Assembly: GCA_902729315.2 (NCBI GenBank)
Contig: LR746272.1
Location: 5,586,772-5,650,771 of the forward strand
Origin: Spirodela intermedia
Taxonomy: Eukaryota > Streptophyta > Magnoliopsida > Alismatales > Araceae
Direction of reading: 5' to 3'
Length of the DNA: 64,000 nucleotides
Shown: positions 60,901-64,000 of the stretch, in pieces
How positions within the stretch are numbered: position 1 is the first letter of the stretch
Layout of the letters: every line of letters begins with the position of its first letter
The notes under the pieces: model-generated
What the model was told of the DNA's origin: nothing
The model's input: only the letters and a program-made list of their open reading frames with translations
Databases searched by the model: none
Translations under genes and position numbers: made by a program

Positions 60901-63597
60901 GAACTTCATTTTAAGACTCTGACTAGGTAGCTGTGTGGCTTATTGTTGTGTGAAGTTTCTTTTTTGTGGTTCCTGTTTAACAAGGGATCTAATTAGCGTT
61001 GTAATTATAAAATTTAATGTGGAAAATTATTTCATTTATACCTTTTTTATCAAAAAAATATCTCCATTTTAAAATTTGAGCTGTATTTTTTTTACCTCAG
61101 TCGATAATTCCCCCTTGGTTATTCGCCGGATTGGTTGGTGTGATTTCCAGCTCTGGTTGAGCCTGTTCTTGTATAAATTATCCCGTTTCTTTATTCGTTG
61201 TTCTCACTCAATACCCCGACTGGTATTGAGTGAGAAGTATCCACTGTCTTTAGGCTTTTGAGCCAATTATCCACTACATATCATGCATCTAGTCTGACGT
61301 AAAACGTACCAACCTGACCTTTGATAGAAAGTAAGCAATGACACGGCTTCTCACGACCTGAAGGCCAGATACCAAAGTCAGATATACAAAGACTTTTTTC
61401 TCCTGTTTTATCACTTTCCTGCATTGGAGCTGCATAATTTTTCTTATTTTATGCATTGTAACTTATTTAGGCCTCTTTTTTTTTACCTGTGACATTACGT
61501 AAAAACGTTTAACAATTTAATTACAAAAAAAAGAGAAATTTACCATTTTCTGTTCCCCCAGTTCTTTTGTTTGCAACGGTGGACTGCTGTAACTAAATCA
61601 GTCCTCCAGACATGGGTGTAGGATAGTTGGATGTGCAGTTGGTAAGACGATGAGAAAACGTTCCTGACAGCAATGGTGGATCACTGGGAACATAATTATA
61701 GGCCCAGAATTGATATCTATTTTTCTGGCGGCCTCATCAATTGGCCAGTGTGTCTCTATATGATATAGTGCCATCTGGCTCGATCATTTGTTGTACCAGT
61801 AGGACTCTTGTCGTTGATCTTGGTTGTGCCACTCCTGCAGCAGTATGAACCTTGACGCATTTTCTGGAAGCTGGTGCTGAAAATTGACCAAGTGAAAATA
61901 TATCATCAATATTGATGGTCGTATTATTCCCCTTCTTAATATCCTTCTCTTCATATCTTGTCAAACATCATATTGCCTCTGGAACACAGTTTTCAAATTG
62001 TAAACATGTCTGAAAACCCAATGAAGATTTGAAGGATAAATATACGCAATAAGTGACGCTATGAATATGCAGAGAATCCGTTTGACTTTGCGCTTTACCA
62101 TTCTCCAGATTCTGGTTTGTTTTCTTATCTAATTTCCGAACCATTTTTGTAGCTCTCCTTGTTTGCAGAGTCCCTAAATGAAATGATCCAGTTTGAGATG
62201 GGAAGCCGACTTTTGTCATTTCTTCAGGTAAATTCCATGGAAGCCTCTGCTTCGCCTCCCCTCCTAAATGTATTGACTTCTTGGTCTGTTCTCAATTCAC
62301 TTGATACAACTTTCCTCCTCCAGAAGCTGCGCTCAAATTGTTTGGCTAAACGAAACAAGCAAAAAAGAGAACGGGAGGAAACCGCTGAGAAGAATGAGAA
62401 AGAATCATCTGCACACAAGCGTCTGAAATCGGTTGACGACAATAAAGTAGAGAATGAATGGGCTCAATCTATGGCACAGAGCAGCTCTACACTTGATAAT
62501 GCTTCACAGATTGCCAAAGACGAGAATTCAGCCCATGGGTTGGATGAATCTACAGCAGAGAATAAAGAAGAGCAGGTGATGGAGGTCCAAGAAGATCTTA
62601 AAGAAGCAGAGGAAATGGATGAGACGCCGCCTGAGAACGTTGCAGCAAAGCAGGCAAGATTTATTTCGTTTCTTCTTCCAGGATCCGAATTTGCTTGTCT
62701 CCTGTTTCTTGCTATAATTCCCGGTCAGCTTCCTGCTGAGTGATTACGTTTTTCAATTGGTTGGATCTGTATAAAGCATTCACTTTTTATATTGCACAAG
62801 GGGATGGTGTATCCATGGAAGAAAGAAAGAGAATGAGAATGAACGGCCAAGGATTACGTTAATTTTTTTTTTCACCCGTTTTTCTCTTTGCCTGAGCTGC
62901 TTCTCCGATGCAGGAAGAAATCCCAGGTGAGAAGGTGGAGCCAGAGGAGAAGGCTGACGGGCTTCCCGAACAAGAAGTGAAGGGGGAGGACGGAAAGTCC
63001 ACAGAGGAGGGGACTGCTAGACATGATACAGAGAGAGGCACTGCTAGAGAGGACGACCCTGGTAAGAAAGAGCATGCGCCAGAGGTTGTCAATGGAGACT
63101 TGCTGCAGGTATCTTATCCTTGTCAATTTTTCTGCTGTTGGGCTTTTTTTTTTTTTCTCTTCAGTCAAAATTCGATTCAGTCCTCTCTGCGATGAACCCC
63201 GATGCTAAAATATTTCCATCAAAATCGATCAGGCATTCAGGTACTTCGATCGAAATAGAGTGGGCTACATCAAGGTACGTATGTCCGGGGAAAACCCACA
63301 CCAGAGAGGATCACTGAACCATCTGAGAACGCCCCCACGTTTCCCCTGCAGGTCGAGGATCTAAGGCTAATCATCCACAACTTGGGACTGTTTCTCTCAC
63401 AGAAGGAGGTGAAGGTATGGTTCTCTCTTCTTTCGCCCATCTTAACGTCAGACTCTCATATTGGCCTCCCTGATGCAATCGGGAACGCCGCTGTCTCGCA
63501 GGAGCTGGTGCAGAGTGCTCTCCTGGAGAGCAGCTCTTCGAGGGACAACCGGGTCATGTATCATAAGCTGGTTAGGATGGGTGGTCTTCTGTCCTAG
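48902..63597 (+). CDS. RSA1: plant CCAR1-type nuclear protein, SHORT ROOT IN SALT MEDIUM 1 (RSA1)-like
   Basis: Homologue of Arabidopsis RSA1, a nuclear calcium-linked salt-stress regulator, and of animal CCAR1/DBC1. There are 22 coding exons in phase, 1366 residues: 48902-48973, 49066-49269, 52014-52271, 52361-52390, 52485-52549, 52897-53649, 53755-53800, 54281-54373, 54448-54503, 54621-54723, 57328-57542, 57641-57704, 59211-59381, 59468-59495, 59595-60661, 60784-60858, 62153-62227, 62324-62653, 62914-63108, 63233-63274, 63352-63414 and 63502-63597. The N-terminal 210 residues are Gly/Ser/Gln/Tyr-rich. 337-427 is an almost pure Arg/Glu stretch. 460-650 holds RHSPVKEKRREYICK and the S1-like/DBC1 region (MSLTKRYPRLSI, TPVSF, VWNAK|VILMSG, AIGGPW). 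720-1075 is acidic with basic VRKKVTKKI and VIRKVIKKKII patches. 1076-1160 has SLSLDGLLDY, LSLFAESLNEMIQFEMGSRL and AKRNKQKRERE. The C-terminus has one EF-hand-like loop. Intron 18 appears to be GC-AG. Confidence 0.93.
49270..52013 (+). other. large intron 2 of the RSA1-like gene
   Basis: 2.74 kb, donor CAACAG|GTCTGT, acceptor TTGTACAG|ATG. No ORF or repeat of note inside. Confidence 0.7.
54724..57327 (+). other. large intron 10 of the RSA1-like gene
   Basis: 2.6 kb, donor GCTAAG|GTGACC, acceptor ATTTCAG|GTG. It holds several short frames on both strands but no recognisable domain. Its GC and sequence style are unlike the exons, so an old insertion inside is possible. Confidence 0.65.
57705..59210 (+). 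other. large intron 12 of the RSA1-like gene
   Basis: 1.5 kb, donor ATTAAG|GTATTC, acceptor CCGGCAG|ATA. Nothing recognised inside. Confidence 0.65.
61201..61236. repeat. perfect 15-bp hairpin with 6-base loop inside intron 16
   Basis: TTCTCACTCAATACC (61201-61215) is exactly reverse-complemented by GGTATTGAGTGAGAA (61222-61236). The host is the intron 60859-62152 of the RSA1-like gene. Confidence 0.9.
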
Positions 63598-64000
63598 TCT
63601 ACCCTAGAACATCATGGCGTTCTTTCTACAGCCGACGTGAGAAGCTTGCACTGCCCTGTGGTGGGATCCCTGAGACTCATCCATATTGACCCTCGGCTGA
63701 GGGCCCTGGAGATGGATGCTCTCTCTCTCTCTCTCTCTTGTTCCTCGGTTCCCTCTGTAGGTACTACTACCGTCTTGACTATTCATTAAATGGACGCTGG
63801 TTGACTTTCCAATTGCTTTTAGTAGTAACTTGCCACCCAATTCGAGCGAGGTTGCCCATTTTGTATTTGATAAAACTACATGAAAATGCCTGTTCTTGAT
63901 CCCTTTTTCGAAGAAGATGAAGGTTTCGAATACTGACCATCGTTCCATATGAACAAACCAGGCGAGCAGTCAATCCGCTTCTCTTACCTTTTCAGCACGT
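63598..64000 (+). other. 3' flank / 3' UTR of the RSA1-like gene
   Basis: 403 bp to the window end. CT run at 63718-63738. No further ORF is supported; the 114-codon minus frame at 63604-63948 overlaps the UTR and has no family content. Confidence 0.5.

Noticed and set aside
1-64000. CRISPR arrays, operons, phage or prokaryotic mobile elements
   Set aside because: None present; all structure is that of plant nuclear DNA.

Overview
This is nuclear DNA from a flowering plant, most likely a monocot. The genes have spliceosomal GT-AG introns, and all the recognisable proteins are plant families. Base composition is bimodal: the first exons of the geranylgeranyl reductase, NAC and membrane-protein genes are very GC-rich, while the long RSA1/CCAR1-like gene and the intergenic DNA are AT-rich. 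Decayed LTR retrotransposons fill the gaps. There is no sign of bacterial or phage DNA, CRISPR or a secondary-metabolite cluster. Exon boundaries were placed by hand from splice sites, reading phase and remembered family sequence, without alignment software or transcripts.

Layout. 0-10.6 kb is gene-dense: an unnamed three-helix membrane protein (-), a 740-bp GA-rich tract, geranylgeranyl diphosphate reductase (+, 3 exons) and, convergent with it, a GT31 hydroxyproline O-galactosyltransferase with a galectin domain (-, 7 exons). 11-14.6 kb is a retrotransposon graveyard with a readable Ty1/copia LTR end, primer-binding site and gag. 14.6-22.2 kb holds two tandem DUF962 (MPO1-like) genes on the minus strand with identical intron positions, separated by a second, minus-strand copia fossil. 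22.5-24.3 kb is an unresolved stretch with minus-strand coding-like segments. 24.4-34.6 kb is gene-poor and AT-rich; it contains a 2.0-kb solo LTR flanked by a perfect 5-bp target-site duplication. 34.6-45.4 kb holds an R2R3-MYB gene of the MYB52/105/117 type and a NAC gene, with long upstream regions. 47.5-63.6 kb is one large 22-coding-exon gene for the plant CCAR1/RSA1-type nuclear protein.

The genes do not form a pathway. They cover chlorophyll/tocopherol side-chain supply (reductase), cell-wall arabinogalactan protein glycosylation (galactosyltransferase), probable sphingoid/2-hydroxy fatty-acid alpha-oxidation in the ER (DUF962 pair), development or senescence regulators (MYB, NAC) and nuclear salt/calcium-linked transcription and RNA control (RSA1/CCAR1-like). 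The most notable items are the DUF962 tandem pair, the solo LTR, a probable GC-AG intron and degenerate EF-hand in the RSA1-like gene, the 21-residue repeat in the first gene, and the unrecognised coding-like block at 22.7-24.0 kb.
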